From Lumnitzera littorea (Eukaryota; Streptophyta; Magnoliopsida; Myrtales; Combretaceae), in contig JAMXBB010000010.1 of assembly GCA_024138015.1 (NCBI GenBank), forward strand, positions 54,042,351 to 54,106,350: DNA of 64,000 nt. Reading direction: 5' to 3'. Below the pieces are notes generated by a model, which was not told the origin of the DNA, made no database searches, and saw only the letters and a list, made by a program, of their open reading frames with translations. A program made the position numbers and the translations under genes. Below are positions 11,099-23,800 of this stretch, piece by piece (the stretch's first letter is position 1; each line of letters begins with the position of its first letter).

Positions 11099-13336
11099 CG
11101 TAAACTTTATATACATATATATATATATATGTACCCATGTATAATTATTTTCATGTATGTATATATGTACTCGTATAGTATATATATGTAGTAGTATATT
11201 TCCATAAGTAATAATATATGTATATGAGACATATAATATAAAATATATGCTTTATGGTATATGGCATAATATATGTATAATATATAGTATACATACTATA
11301 TAACAAATACTATATAAATACATATATACCGAATATATAAAATAGGAATAGGTATTTGTAGATTATTTATATATATTTAGGTATTCGGAAATTATATAAG
11401 TATATTATTATGTATAAATACAGATACATGAATATATATATATGTACATAAGAGTAGGTTTATTTTCATATAATAAGTACATATATATATAGCATATAAC
11501 ACATATTATATATATATAGTATACCGAAAATATATATAGATATTTATATGTATGTATAAATCGTGAAGTACATAAATACTAAAAAAATGAAAAATAATAA
11601 AGGTCATAATAATAATAATTATTATAATAAAGCTAAAAATATCAAAAATAGGAAAATATACTCAAAATAATAAAAATATCAAATATATGGTTTAAATAAT
11701 TATTAAATCATAAATATGTTAAGAAAAAGTGAAAATCAATATTTCATAATTTTTAAACTTAAATAATAAATTTTGTGATATTTTTATGTCACAATTTACA
11801 CTGCGAGTCACAATGTCCACAACGGACTTCGCTAAGAGAAAATACGCTCGAAAACAATCAAAATGGACTATAAGTTCATGATGATCTGAGCTAAAACGAA
11901 AAAGTTATAAGCAATTCGATAAAAAGCTTGAATCGATGATTTCACGTAAAACAATAACCAATTTAAGTAAACAGTACGATTTAGGATGCTGGTTTAGGTA
12001 TTTAAATCCCTAAACTCATTACTTTCCCTATTTCCTTAATGTTAGGTGATCTTAAGATCGAGACCGACTTACCTTTGGATTACTATGATCCCTGAGCTAG
12101 CCATGGCTGAGTGAGTTTTTCCTTATGATTCTATACTTGTTTGTGCTTGTAATTAGTGAATCTAAATTATGATTTATAAATGAATGTGTATGGGGTTGGG
12201 TTATGCTTGTGCATGATAATTGTTGTTAATGGTGAATCTACTTTAAATTTCAATAATATAATGTTTGTTGCATAGTAGATTCACTAGATTGATTGTTTGT
12301 GATTTGAAATAATCACTGATTAAATATGACTTAGCTTTTTATTCGACTAGAAAAGTTAACTTGGATCATGCATAAATCATGCATTACATAATTAATTCCG
12401 GGCAGTCACATTACATGAAGGTAACGAAAGGCCATACATGGGTTAATTATTGATTGTGATAGATTTCGTACGGTGTACACGTACGATATGACCTTACCCT
12501 GGCCCGCGGGATGACTAGGCGTTAGAGGCACCAACCGCTGGGCTATGGGTCGAGTCTAGAGGCCTTCGTTTAGGGGTGAGTGAGGGCTACATGAACCTAC
12601 TCACAATCATATGTAGAACTCATTTTGATAAAGCAAGTAATGGATGTACCATTACATTTTGAATACGAAACGTAAAGTTTCATTATGAAATAAGTTCTAA
12701 TATGATACTCGGATCTGACTGTACTGATGAATCTCCAACCCTGATTTCGAAGGGTGTTAAATCTGAGTTACATATAGTACCTAGTCACCTACATGTATTT
12801 GTTTGGCATACTGTTTGCTATGCATTCATTTGGTTGAATCTAACTATTATATAACTTGATTGCTGTATGGTTGAGGGAAAATAACTCACTAAGCTTTTGT
12901 AGCTTACTCCCCAATAGTTTTCTCTTGCAGGTAGCTAGATGATCGGGCATAGGTTAAGAACTGAGAGTTGAGTGCCAACGTCGAGATGCATAGAAGTTAG
13001 ACTTTGAGGACAAACTATATGGTTCATTGGAATTATTGTATACTACACTTCAATTTTGTGACTTTAGTAAGTTTAAGTTTTAGAACTTTACTACCTAATC
13101 TTATTGTTTGGTAGGGGATACCGATTCTCTGCGGTTCTGTTGGACTGTGGCTTATCGGATATCTATAGTCACATATATGTGATCATAAGTTAATTAAATA
13201 AATAAATAAAAACTTTAGTGACTAATTATTTAGAATCTTGCAATCTCTGACTTGCAAGATTATTTTCAAATCATGAGTGCACACATGATGTGAAAATTTT
13301 AAGCAATCCTACTAGACCCCTTTAAGGGTCATGACA
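10007..13336 (+). mobile_element. Tekay/Del-like solo LTR 1, 3330 bp, TSD CAATC
   Basis: Begins TGTAAACCCCGTAAATT and ends AAGGGTCATGACA, degraded forms of the TGTAACACCC...GGGTCGTGACA ends of Tekay/Del chromovirus LTRs, so sense is plus. Identical 5-bp duplications CAATC occur at 10002-10006 and 13337-13341, which proves a separate insertion reduced to a solo LTR. It is homologous over its full length to solo LTR 2 (26269-30802), best around 12090-12320 versus 29600-29830 where the two are nearly identical. Inside are a GA-rich tract (10705-10855), a long AT-rich, TA-repeat-laden centre (10880-11570) and a GCTTACTCCCC...TTGCAGGTAG segment near the 3' end. Three kilobases is unusually long for a Tekay LTR. 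Confidence 0.8.
11065..11096 (+). repeat. (GT)n microsatellite in solo LTR 1
   Basis: About 16 GT units within the TA-rich centre of the LTR. The corresponding site of solo LTR 2 (27390-27405) has only a few units, so the tract expanded after the copies separated. Confidence 0.85.
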
Positions 13337-13341
13337 CAATC

Positions 13342-14865
13342 CATGTCATGTATGAAGTTCAATTCATGCTAGCAACAACAATTTGTTAGAAAGTCAGCTC
13401 ATCTTCAAAGGAGTAATTGTAAGCATCAAACACATAATTAAAATAAATGAATCAAAGATGACATGAATTTAGCATTTTTTTATAGGAAATTTGCACTAAT
13501 TTAGACTTTGTTCTTATTGATTTTATGTTATTCGAAGCTTAATTTGCTTTATTATTATTTTTAGGGACTTTGGGAACATTTCATGAAGTTTTGAAGGATT
13601 TTTATGTCATTTTGAGCTTAATTGATGTAAACGCATGGATCGAAGAGTAAAGCAAAGGAGTTTCGATTAAGAAATGAAGTCTAATAGAGACTATGGTCAA
13701 GGACCTTGCCTATGGTCCCTACACGTGATCCTCTCATCGTGAATTTCCATTAAAAATTGAAGATTGCAAACAAAGAGCAAGAATATGCCTAAGCTTCATG
13801 GTCGTATACTTCAAGCATGGAGTGCAATGATTTCTAAATCTTCTATTTTTGTTAGGTTTTCTTTGTAATCTTAAGTATACTTCCTATAAATAAACTCTTA
13901 AGCATAGGGTTATGGAGAGCCCACTAAGCATTAGTTGTTAGGCATTATAATTACCAAGGTGGGCTCCTCTATTCTTCTTCTCTTTTCTTTTAGTTGTTAT
14001 GTCTTTTTTTTAGTACTTAGTAAATCATTGTTGAACCCTATGTTCTAAGGATGATTTTTATTAATGAATTCTAGTCTATGATTTTACGTATTGCAATCTA
14101 ATTACACTATTCATATTGTCAATAAATTAATGTTTACCAGGGTTATTAATTTGATGTTTAAGTTTTTTATAGAGATGTGAGTCCTACAGTAGATACACAA
14201 GTGTGATTAGAGAGGAATAGGATTGACCAAACCATTTAGCAATTCGATTCTTCTGGATTAGGATAACCAAAGGTAGCTAACCTGATAGTAGGATCCAAGT
14301 TCTTAATGCGATCATACGATGCTTTATTTAGAAGCAATTCGGGTAGAGAGGGTTTCAAAATTAAGAATTAGCTAAAGACAGAAGTTTAACTAATTCAAAA
14401 TCCGATTTCCGTAGAAATAGGGTTAGGGATCTCAACGGTCAAATATAGTGATTGAGGTTGAATAAATCCCTTAGAACTAAGTAATCAACAATAATAAAGA
14501 TTTACTAAGGAAAATTTTATCTCTTTATTACTTAGTTTAGGTTAATTAAGTTATTAAATATTTAAGTTACTAAGTTATTCTTTTGTTTTATTCTTTATTA
14601 ATTGTTTTAATTTGATTTCCTTGCTTTTACCTTAATCTTCTATTTCATTATTGCAATATTTATTTTATGCTTTTAGTTTATACTATTAAATCATTAATTA
14701 TTAGAAGTTAGGTAATTGAATAATCTAAGGTTATTACTGCTAAAAATAATTAGATATACTCACATATCTAGTTCCTCATGGGATTAACACTCCAAGTCAA
14801 CATTTATTTTATTTATATTATAATTTGACTAGGTGCACTTACTTATTAGAGAGATATACACCCCA
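13342..14865 (+). mobile_element. Athila-type LTR (5' LTR, left end not defined)
   Basis: The right end is placed at ...TATACACCCCA because a degraded Athila/TAT-style primer-binding site follows at 14871. The last part, ACTAGGTGCACTTACTTATT, resembles the GGTGCACTTAC ends of the 'TGATAA' LTRs here. Bases 13645-13855 are homologous to 39935-40136, another copy of the same LTR. The left boundary is uncertain: 13342 is simply where solo LTR 1's duplication ends, and the LTR may begin nearer 13460. Sense is plus. Confidence 0.5.
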
Positions 14866-14870
14866 TTAAA

Positions 14871-14892
14871 TTTTTAGCGTCGTTATCAGTGA
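14871..14892 (+). other. Degraded primer-binding site of the Athila-type element
   Basis: TTTTTAGCGTCGTTATCAGTGA corresponds to the TTTTTGGCGCCGTTGCCGGGGA primer site typical of plant Athila elements, with mostly G-to-A and C-to-T changes. It orients the element plus and marks the 5' LTR end. Confidence 0.65.
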
Positions 14893-15199
14893 ACCAAAAA
14901 ATAAAGTAGTCTAATTAGAAAAATTAGCAAAACCCTAGATTCATCAAATACCCTGACATTATTGTTATATTTATTTTCCTTAGTTATTTCGATGTCATTA
15001 TCTCTTTCTATATTATTGCTAACTTCTAAATCCTTTCAGCTTATGACAAAAAGTAACAATAGAAATCTAGTATTCTTTGATCTAGAAATTGAAAGAATTA
15101 TACGATATCTCTATAGAAGAAATCACAACACCATGGATCAAGGCTTGTAACTTAAACTAAAGGAAGAGTAAAAAAATTTAAGTAGTGAGCAAGAAATTG

Positions 15200-15704
15200 A
15201 GATTGAAAATATGGCCTTGAACAATGGAAACAACAACAATAACAACAATGATGCCAACAAGACACTCATGGAATTCACAAAGCCAATGGTAACTAGAATT
15301 GAATCCAACATTGCTAAACCTACAATTCAAATAAATTTTCATATTTAATCTAATGTCATCCAAATGGTCTAGTAATCCATCCAATTCAATGGATTGGCTG
15401 ACGAGGACCCCAAAGACCACATCTCAAACTTTTTGGAATCTGCAACACATTTAAGATAAACGATATCTTAGATGATGCAATAAGCTTAAGGTTATTTCTA
15501 TTCTCTCAATGAGGTAAGGCCAAACAATGGCTAGATTATTTACCTAAAGGCTTAATCACTACATGGGAATCATTAGTAAAAAAAAAAAAAAATTAAGAAA
15601 ATATTTCCTACCCATTAAGGCGGTGAAAATTATAAAAAATATCTCTAATTTTATTCAATTTAATGGTAAGACTCTTTCACTTGGGAGGAATGGTTTCACC
15701 AATT
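15200..15704 (+). pseudogene. Athila-type gag, first part
   Basis: Plus-strand translation in shifting frames gives the gag core of plant Athila elements: a segment like QFNGLADEDPKDHISNF (15385-15435), then DILDDAISLRLFLFS (about 15463-15510), GKAKQWLDYLPKGLITTW (about 15515-15570) and a decayed SLxxAWERF equivalent near 15690. Gag forms the particle that packages element RNA. Several stops and frameshifts are present, including an A-run at 15578-15592, so it is dead. The frame is cut after the WxRF position and resumes at 19573 as KE.LKRCPLYGLP, showing exactly where later insertions entered. Confidence 0.7.
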
Positions 15705-16833
15705 ACATTATTTAGTTGTAAATGAGGACCCGTAATGACCATCCAACCAAATTGTCATTCCCAAAGAAGGTTTAATCAACATTCTTGATTCTAACAAATG
15801 AATCCCAATTCCCCTCATACTTTTGATTTTTTTTCCGAAGTTACCCTTAAACAACTTTGTCCCTCCTTATTCCTTTCACCTCTCCTTATTCCTATGTTCT
15901 TGTTTAATGAAACCCTAATCTCTCACCATGAACAGCTTTGTCTCTTCTTGTTCATATTATTCCTCTTAAATTTGATGAAAGACATCATAATCTCTTACCT
16001 CTATCCTTCCTTGTTTATAATCAGAATCGATTATCTCTTTCCCTCTCTTTCTTGGTCATTACATCATCGTCCATTCTTAGTCCCTCCCTATTCATGTTCT
16101 TTGCTGATGGGGAAACAAGGAGTAAAAAGAGGTAGTAATGATTTTTTTGTAGGTAAAGCGAAGAATAGAGAGATTGACAGACATCAAGAACTGTCGTATC
16201 TTGGCGTGGTAGTCATTGCAGCCATGGTGGGGCTCCTTATTTTTGTTTGATGAAAGGTGAACCTAAGCCTCATTGTCAATTTTTTCCCTACATTTCTAAT
16301 TTAATTGTTTATTATTATTATTTTAAGAAAATTTGTTTTAAGTAATTTCAAGTTTATTTTATCCTTTTGGTTTCCATGAAAACAAGTTTCTAATATTGAT
16401 TTTATGAAAATGATGACTAAGCTGAAGTATTCTGCCAAAAAGACAATACAAATGATCTGGGTTAGAAATATTATGGTGTTAGTGGTCTATCATAGGTATG
16501 TCTCAACCGTGGTGGTGGTGGTTTGTGGTGTTGTGAAGGTTTGTATTTGGTGGTGCCATTGCCATTGTCCGTAGATGGTGGAAGGAAGAAGCATCTCATC
16601 TGTGTGCTATTCTTTTTCTTTCTTTTTTTTTAAGTTTATTTGTTTATTTTTATTAGTTTTATGCAGGGGTAATTTTGGTTTTTTAATCAACTATTCCAAT
16701 TTTATTCACGTAACAGTTATGTAAAGTAAATAAAGTAATATAAACTCTTCTATTCCTAATGAATCCTAATTCCATTCCTCCTTTATTACATTCAATGAAT
16801 TAAACGAGTCGTTTATGATACTTTAGAGAGATA
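15705..16833. mobile_element. Unclassified 1.1-kb insertion within Athila gag
   Basis: Gag homology stops near 15704 and resumes just beyond the neighbouring solo LTR, so 15705-16833 is foreign to the gag. It contains a T/C-rich half (15790-16120), a GGTGG-rich stretch (16505-16590) and ATTCCTAATG/ATTCCATTCC words near the right end (16752-16785). A 150-codon frame at 15798-16250 is open but low-complexity and matches nothing I know. The composition resembles 3585-5239 in reverse. No clean terminal inverted repeats were found; a DNA transposon relic is the best guess. Confidence 0.35.
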
Positions 16834-16838
16834 TAAGG

Positions 16839-19572
16839 TGTCGAGCTTAATTTTTTCCCGGTTTTTATTAGTTTCCTCTAAACCGATTAATACTAAATCT
16901 TACCAATTTAATATTGATCCTCGACTAAGGTTTAAAGAAAATTGGCTGTTTTAAAAGAGTTTTATAAGCTTTTTGAAGTCATCACCTAACCGGGATCGGG
17001 AAATGGTTTAGGTTAAAACCAAATGGGTAAATTTGGTTTTAATCTAGATACTGATTCACGTGGGGAAAACCAATTTTATAGAAAATGATTTTTGAAAACC
17101 AAAGAAACGAGTCCGAGGGTTAGATTTTTTAAACCTTTACAAGTACCATGAACTTTCCTAATTTAAATTTAATTTTTTGAAATCACCTTCAAAATAACCT
17201 TATAAAATGAATTTCAATCATTAGTTAACAAATTAGACTAAATTGAATAATTTAAACTAAAATGGAAAAAATAATTTTTTTCATTTTTTACGTCATTTCA
17301 AATGTACCTACGTACTTGCTATTCGAGATCAAACATACGTAGTTTTTTCAAAAAAATGTTATTAGGTTTGTTTATTTTAAATTTGGAAAGTGGCCAAGTT
17401 TATGTCTCTTAGCCATTTCATTTTGATTTAGGGAAAATTTCTAAAGGGTCCTCAATTAGTTTATTTTTGCAAATACTAAGAAAGGTCCTCAATTTGAAAA
17501 AGATCCATTTTATTTAAAAAAAAAAAAAAGGTTTTCTAAGTGGTAAAATGGTTTTTATTTATTTTATTGTCTTTTTATATATTTATTCATTATTTTCAAA
17601 AACATCAAAATAAATAAAGAAAAGTAGACTTCTTCCTCTCTCCTTTTTTTTTTTCTTTTCTTTCTTCTTTGACTTTTTTTTTTATTATTACAATTATATA
17701 TTATGGTTACAAAAAACAAAAAATAAATTAAAAAATACGGTACAAAGTAAAGCCAAACTAAAGAGTGCAAATACCAAACTCGATTCAAGAGTAGTAGGTC
17801 ATAGAGTGTGTTGGTTGGGTATTCGGGCCGAGTCATGTGACTTGCATGTGCATGGGTGAAGAGGTGAGTTCTAAGCGATGGCCACTATGTTGTAGGCTGT
17901 TCGAGAGGCCAAAACGAGCATGGAAGGTGGTTTTTATGTATAGTGGATTAGGGAATGGGGGTGTAAGGAAAACTACAGTGGCTAAAAGTGGTGGTTTGGA
18001 TGTGGTTGATAGCAATGGTTATGCGTAGCGTTGGTGGTGATTGCTGGAAGGGAAGGGAAGGTTAGGTCTTAGGTTTGGGGATGCTGTCCGTGCAAGCTTA
18101 GTGGTGATGTAGACTGAAAACCATCCAATATGGTGGTTTAAAGTGGTCAAGGTACGGCGGTCAAGGATTTCTTGGTGGTGGGGATAAGTGGAGTAGCTAG
18201 GGCTCATAGCGGGCTTTGAGATTGGTTGCGTTTAGAAGCTAGGGTTTGGGGGGTCTCAACCATAGTGATGGTGTGGCTTAATAGTGATCAAACATAAAGG
18301 GAGCTATAGAGAGAGAGAGAGAGGGGACTAACGGTCGGGGGAGAGAGAAAGCTTGAGTGAGAGAGAAGGTTTAAGTCGTCTACCATGCTTGAAATATAGA
18401 TGAGGAGCTCTTTTTGTACTGTTTTAAGCTCAGATAATTATGGAAAGACAACGAATTGAATTTAGTGAAGGAGGATGAACGCGATTTGATCTTTCGATTT
18501 TGGGTGCAAATCAGTGTTAGTTCTTGTCAACACCGCATCTTTAAGCCTCATCCTTACCCAAAATGTCCATAGAAGCTTCGAAAAATCAATGCAAAAGCTT
18601 AAATTAAGCAAGAGGAAAGGGAAGGAAAATCTAGAGTTTTGAGTTTTCCTTGATTTTCAAAGCTCCATTTAACCCATTAAATGCTTGTATCTAGACATGT
18701 TCTTAGGTCCAATCCAAAGTGTTCCGAGTCTTCTACACGATTTTATCATTAATTTGATTAAATCATGTAGAAAAGAAGGATAAAAAAGGCCATAAAGTGA
18801 GCTCATCAACGAGGAAAGTGTAAGAAAATTTAGGGAAAATGAAGGAAAGGGAAAGAAAGAGTGATAAAAGGGTGTTGACATAATGCTAACGTAGCACTAC
18901 GTCAACTGTATAGTCAAATAACATTGTACCACGTGTCTTGATGAGATATGTAGCTAATGACATGGGTGCTAGCGTGTCATGCCACATGGCTAAAATGTGT
19001 CTGCGCTGTATTGTGTGCATGTAACACGTATATGTGGCGTAAGTGACGTAACCCAATCATGAAGTGCCACATGTCATAACCAGACACGTAGCGTAATGAT
19101 CCTTTGACACATGACGGTGTGTTTTGTGAAGAAAAAATAAAAGGCACGTTTATGCCTTTGGTGAGATTCAAACCTAGGTCTCCTTTCTACTTTTGCATGT
19201 ATATTTCTATCAAGTTATTGGCTTATACCTTACCTATAAATGGAATCAAATTGCATATATGGATTAGGTTGGTTTAGGCTACATGTAAATTTAAACTCAG
19301 GCCTAAAATCCTTCTTGTTATTTATTTAAGACCTAAAAAGTATTAAAACAATTAAAATTTTCTATTCTATTTTCAAATTATCTAAATCCCCTCTTTAAAA
19401 AAAAATCTAAATTTTCTATTTTTTGCATTTTTTTCTAAATTTTCTATTTTTTTCTTATTTCTTGTAAATTTAAATTTTCTCTTGTATTTTTCTATTTTTT
19501 GTTAAATTAGGACCCTCTATCCTATTTTAAAAAATTTTTAAATTAAAGGAGGACAAAAATTGGTTGTCTACA
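16839..19572 (+). mobile_element. TAT/Ogre-type solo LTR (B1), 2734 bp, TSD TAAGG
   Basis: Starts TGTCGAGCTTAATTTT and ends TTGGTTGTCTACA, matching the TGTCGAGCCT...GGTGTCTACA ends of TAT-lineage LTRs. Perfect TAAGG duplications (16834-16838, 19573-19577) flank it, and the flanking gag reads through once it is removed. It is full-length homologous to the right-hand LTR at 41955-50245 and, inverted, to 40137-41949; K (47346-49784) has the same ends. Recognisable blocks: CCGATTAATACTAAA near 16900, a TACGTACTTGCTAT...ACATACGTAG inverted pair at 17307-17343, a GGTGG-rich block (17810-18260), a (GA)n tract (18308-18330), and a cluster of CACGTG/CACATG-type words (18890-19120). It carries no coding sequence. 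Confidence 0.8.
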
Positions 19573-20095
19573 TAAGGAATGATTAAAAGGTGTCCACTTT
19601 ATGGACTACCTTAGTAGATGCAAGTCCAAATATTTTACAATGGACTTCATTATTTCGCACAACAAACCATCAATACCATAGCTAGAGGCACTCGAAGTGC
19701 TAAGACACCAGATGAATTTTAACTGAAATTGAAGATGTGAATTTTGTCGCTAACCATTTTGCAAATAATCCTTTCAGTAACACTTATAACTTAGGGTAGA
19801 GGAATCATCCCAATTTTTCTTGGGAAAGCCAACAGTAGAACTATAATGTGCAACAACATAACGGGTCCCCTAATGTCAAGGAGTTGCTGAATTGATTTAT
19901 CCAAAATTCAAACGCAAGATTCTAAGCTAATGAAGTTGCACTAAGAAATACAGAAGCATCATTAAGGAATTTAGAAAACCAATTAGGTCAGTTGGCAAGA
20001 TCAATCATTAAAGGCCATAAGGAAGCTTACCTAAAAATATCGAACCAAATCTCAAACCAATGGGTTTAGAAATGTCAACTATCAAGCTAACAACG
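19573..20095 (+). pseudogene. Athila-type gag, second part
   Basis: Resumes the gag of 15200-15704. Decayed translation shows RCPLYGLP, QIFYNGL, SAKTPDEF, then the proline/glutamine-poor tail NPFSNTYNLG.RNHPNFSW and a coiled segment NTEASLRNLENQLGQLARSI (about 19965-20005), all landmarks of Athila gag C termini. Stops occur throughout. No protease or RT of this element follows; the Athila pol region is missing, apparently deleted. Confidence 0.7.
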
Positions 20096-20780
20096 TAAAG
20101 CAAAAGTACTACTTGGGAGGTAGCCTAAGTTTAATTAGTTTATTTTGAGTTATTTTAGTTTATATCATTTATTTTCAATAAGTTAGTTCAAGTATTCAAT
20201 TCTAAGTTAGTTTCTATCCTGCTTTTAACATCTTTTCATTAAAATTAATGTTTGAATTACTTAGGTAATATTAGTTAGTAAACTCATCATCCAATTAGAT
20301 TGTTATTCAATTGAATTTTTGTGCTTCATCCAATATTAAATTTTAGTTTTTCTACTAATTTCGAGAACCGAGTCAAAGAAAAAAGCTTGGTGTGAATTTT
20401 CAATTTAAAGGAAAGATTACAGCCAAAATCCATGCCCGTAGAGTTGGACTATGATTCTCTCATAATTTAATTCAAGAGGAAGTGGGAAAAAAAAATGTAA
20501 GATAAGGAGAACATGACCTAGACCATGCTTGTGGTCCTTAGCCATATACATGCAAAGCTTCGCAATTCAACACAAAGAGAAAGAATACGGCCACACTCTA
20601 TGGCCATAATCCACACCTGTGGTCGGCCCTAAATTCAAAAAGCACGGGTATTTTTCTTCTATTCTTATTCCACATTTACACTATCTATTTAACACACATA
20701 TTTTTCTCCACTCTTTCTTTATACTTTCTTCAAACACTCACAAAATCCTTCAATCTAAGCACAAAAACAACAATTCTAAG
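20096..20780 (+). other. Athila non-coding region and possible diverged LTR
   Basis: TACTTGGGAGGTAGCCTAAG at 20110-20130 is the motif that commonly follows Athila coding regions (compare CTAAGGGGTAGTCTAAG at 38702-38720). Bases 20470-20640 weakly resemble the Athila LTR at 13680-13830 (GCAA..CAAAGAG.AAGAATA.G.C). This could be a diverged 3' LTR, but no terminus is visible. Confidence 0.35.
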
Positions 20781-21264
20781 GTATGTACATGGTAAAAGGA
20801 ACTAGCAAATATTAAATTAACATAGCAATGGAGACCTTTCAAATACAGAAGGAAGAGGAAATCACTTAAATGCAAGGATTTTTGGGGAAAAGTTTCTTTT
20901 TTGTGATTTTCATAAATTTTTCTATTACATAAGTGTGATGTATATATAATAGAATATTCTCCCCATGTGATTGATAGTGCTAAGGTGTGTACTCACGTGC
21001 CACATCACTTACTTTGTTATAGCATAGAATATAGGAAATATATATTGTTCTTATCTTAACATGGAAAAAGCAATAAAAGCAATGGGTGAGCCTATTTTTA
21101 TTAATTAGTGTTAGGTAGCCTAATAGAAAGGGCCTAGCCCTTTAGCCTTTTCCCCTTTTGTTTCATTAGAAACTTCAAACTGATCTAGAACATGAGAGGA
21201 GTCACTGAGTTGTTCATTTGCTGTCTTTGAAGAGTCTCTAAGCACAAACCTTAGCTGTGCTTCA
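20781..21264 (-). mobile_element. Probable 3' LTR of element I
   Basis: On the minus strand a purine tract (21278-21265, GAAGGGGGAGGGAA) is immediately followed by TGAAGCACAGCTAAGG, the expected polypurine-tract/3' LTR junction. The far end is set near TGTACATGG (about 20781) because the inverse reads ...CCATGTACA, but no second LTR is in the window to confirm it. Confidence 0.4.
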
Positions 21265-21278
21265 TTCCCTCCCCCTTC
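21265..21278 (-). other. Polypurine tract of element I
   Basis: GAAGGGGGAGGGAA on the minus strand, directly abutting a TG terminus. This is the plus-strand priming site for reverse transcription in LTR elements. Confidence 0.5.
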
Positions 21279-21429
21279 AAAATTCTTTGTCCACAAGGAA
21301 AGATCTAGGTATCAAAGTTTCAAATTTGATAAATAGTCTTAAGTAGCTTTGATTTCTGGCCAATTATTCTACTTAATCAGGACCATCACATCTAGTTTAT
21401 TCTTTCTTTTCGCCAATCTCCTGTCAATT

Positions 21430-23800
21430 ATCTATTTCGACTCTAACTCTAAGATCTCTCTTATAGGTGGATCGACGATGGTGGCTAGAAGCGAACCATA
21501 GTATGATTTAAGCTGTAAGACAAGGAAGGTAGGATGAATAGTAGCATTCAAAGGCAGATCTAATTGGTAAGCTATTTCTTCGATCTTCTCTTTGATTTTG
21601 TATGGTTTAAAGTACCTCAACATGAACTTTTTACCCTTTCTATCCTTCAAACTTGTCTATCATAAGGTTGTAGTTTGAGCTAAACTAGGTCCCAAACACT
21701 AAATTTCTTAGAACTTTGTTACTATTTGCTTGCTGTTTCAAAGGATCTCGATCATTTCCTCTCTATCCTTAAGTGTCATGTTAACCAAATGGTTTCTTGA
21801 GTTACGTAGGATGTACTGCAAATGTACAGGTGGTAGGTAGCCATAAAGAGTTTCAAAAGGTGTCATCTTCATGTTGGAGTGGTAATTGGTGTTAGAACAC
21901 CACTTTGCTAACGATAGATAATTGCTCCACTTCTTATGGTTCTCCCTTGTAACATACCTCTGATAAGTACTTAAGCACTTGTTAACTATCTCAGTTTATC
22001 CATCACTCTACGGATGATATGCCATAGGATTGTGCAACTCAAACCCTTGCAGTCCAAAAAATTCTCTCCAAAAGTTACTCAAGAATACTGAGTCCCTATA
22101 ATTGATCATGCTATTAGGTAGCCCATATGACTTAAAAACACGGTCCATGTATGCTATTACCACCTATTAGGCAGTATAAGGGTTAGTAAGGTTAATAAAG
22201 TGGCAATATTTGCTTAATCTATCTACAACCATCATAATGGCATCCTTCCCATTAGACTTAAGTAAGCTTTCTATGAAATCCAAGCTAACTTCCCTCTAAT
22301 ATTCTTCAGGAATGGGAATAGGTTATAAGAGTCCTAGACAAGCCACATTCTCCCCTTTTTGTTATTGGTAGAACTCACACTCCCTAACATACTAGCGTAA
22401 CTCTTTTTCTAATTTGAGCTAATAAAATAATGAACTTAGCCTCTTGTAGGTAGCTAATGCTCCTGAGTGGCCTCTTAATGGGCTATCATGATAAATCTTC
22501 AATAGTTGGTGTCTCAATTCAAGCTGTAGCCCAACTATTATCTCCCCCTTTCTCTTTAGGGTTTCATTTTCTAACCCAAAGTGGCTACACAACTGCCCAT
22601 TCTCCATTTCACTCTTAATCTCTTGGTATTCCTTAGCATCTATCATGCTGTTCTTAATGTTCTCAAATAGTTCTAGAGCTACTTGTATGATGCACATAAA
22701 GTGCAAGGTTGTTGTGGAAAGCATAGACAAGGCATCCACAATTGAATTCTTTTGTCTACCTTTGAACTGTATTTCATAATCAAGTCCCAACAATTTAGTT
22801 AACCACTTGTGTTGACTAAAAGTCAATAATTGTTTTTCAAGTAGATACTTCAAGCTAAGATAATCCGTCCTTATTATGAATTTTCTTCCCATGAGATAGT
22901 GCCTCCACTCTTCTACAACATATACTAAAGCAAGCAACTCCTTTTCATAAGTTGAGAGGCCTAATTGTCGATGTAGTAAGACCTTACTTAAATAAGCAAT
23001 CAAGATAGCCCTTATTCCATCCTTACAAGTGTTCCTTTCAATGACAAAATTTTTAGTGTAATCAAGTAACCTCAAAATAGGCAATTGAGTGAGTGCCTTC
23101 TTTAATTCTTCAAATGTAGCTATTGCTTTTGATCCCCACCCAAACTAACCTTTTCTTAAAAGTAAGGTTAGAAGTTTGCAATGATTCCATTGCCATGAAT
23201 GAACCTTTGGTAATATTTACTCAAACCCAAAAATCCCCTCAATTCTTTGGAAGTCTCTGGTAATGACTAGCTCATGATAGCCTCTATTTTTTATTTTAGT
23301 CTTTCACCACTCCACTTTGTGATATTATGTGTCTTAAATATTCAATCTGTTGAGCACTAAACACAAATTTACTCCTCTTGAAGTAAAGTAACTCCTTCCT
23401 TAGGATCTCCAATACTATGAGTAAATGAGTTATATGTTCATCTTTAGTCCAGCTATAAGCTAGTACATCATCAAAGAAAACTAGGACATGATTCCTTAAA
23501 TTCTCCTTAAATATATGATTCATTAGGCCTTAAAATGTCGAAGGGGCATTGGTCAACCCAAAGGATATGACCACAAACTCGTAATGCCCTTCATGAGTTC
23601 TGAAGGTCGTCTTGCAAATGTCAGCAAGATGCATCTTAATTTGGTGGTAATCAGACCATAAATCCAACTTAATGAACCTAATTGCACCATATATCTCATC
23701 AAATAGGTCCTCTATAATTGGTATAGGAAATCGGTCCTTAATAGTGTGCTTGTTAAGCTCCTTGTAATCAATACACATCTTCCCAGTAGTCCAATAGCCT
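21430..23800 (-). pseudogene. Element I: chromovirus (Galadriel-like) RT-RNase H-integrase, broken
   Basis: Minus-strand pieces give a partial Ty3/gypsy pol. RT: MCIDYKELNKHTIKDRFPIP (from 23778), FGLTNAPSTF, and a conserved FFDD catalytic box near 23478. RNase H: YEKELLALVYVVEEWRHYLM and IIRTDYLSLKYLL within a 221-codon open stretch (23084-22419), running into the integrase zinc-finger start HDSPLRGHSGALATYKRL. The integrase core follows with LDFIE, a decayed RDSVFLSNFW and TEIVN for the D-D-E triad (about 22300-21960), then the C-terminal YFKPYKIKEKIEEIAYQLDL and IHPTFLVLQLK (21612-21500). The RNase H/integrase style matches Galadriel-type chromoviruses. Gag, protease and the N terminus of RT are missing; the RT begins abruptly next to element H's integrase end. 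Stops and frameshifts prevent function. A chromodomain was not recognised. Confidence 0.75.

Noticed and set aside
15798..16250. A 150-codon plus-strand open frame as a gene
   Set aside because: Low-complexity, hydrophobic from T/C-rich DNA, no family resemblance, and lies in an insertion within a dead gag.
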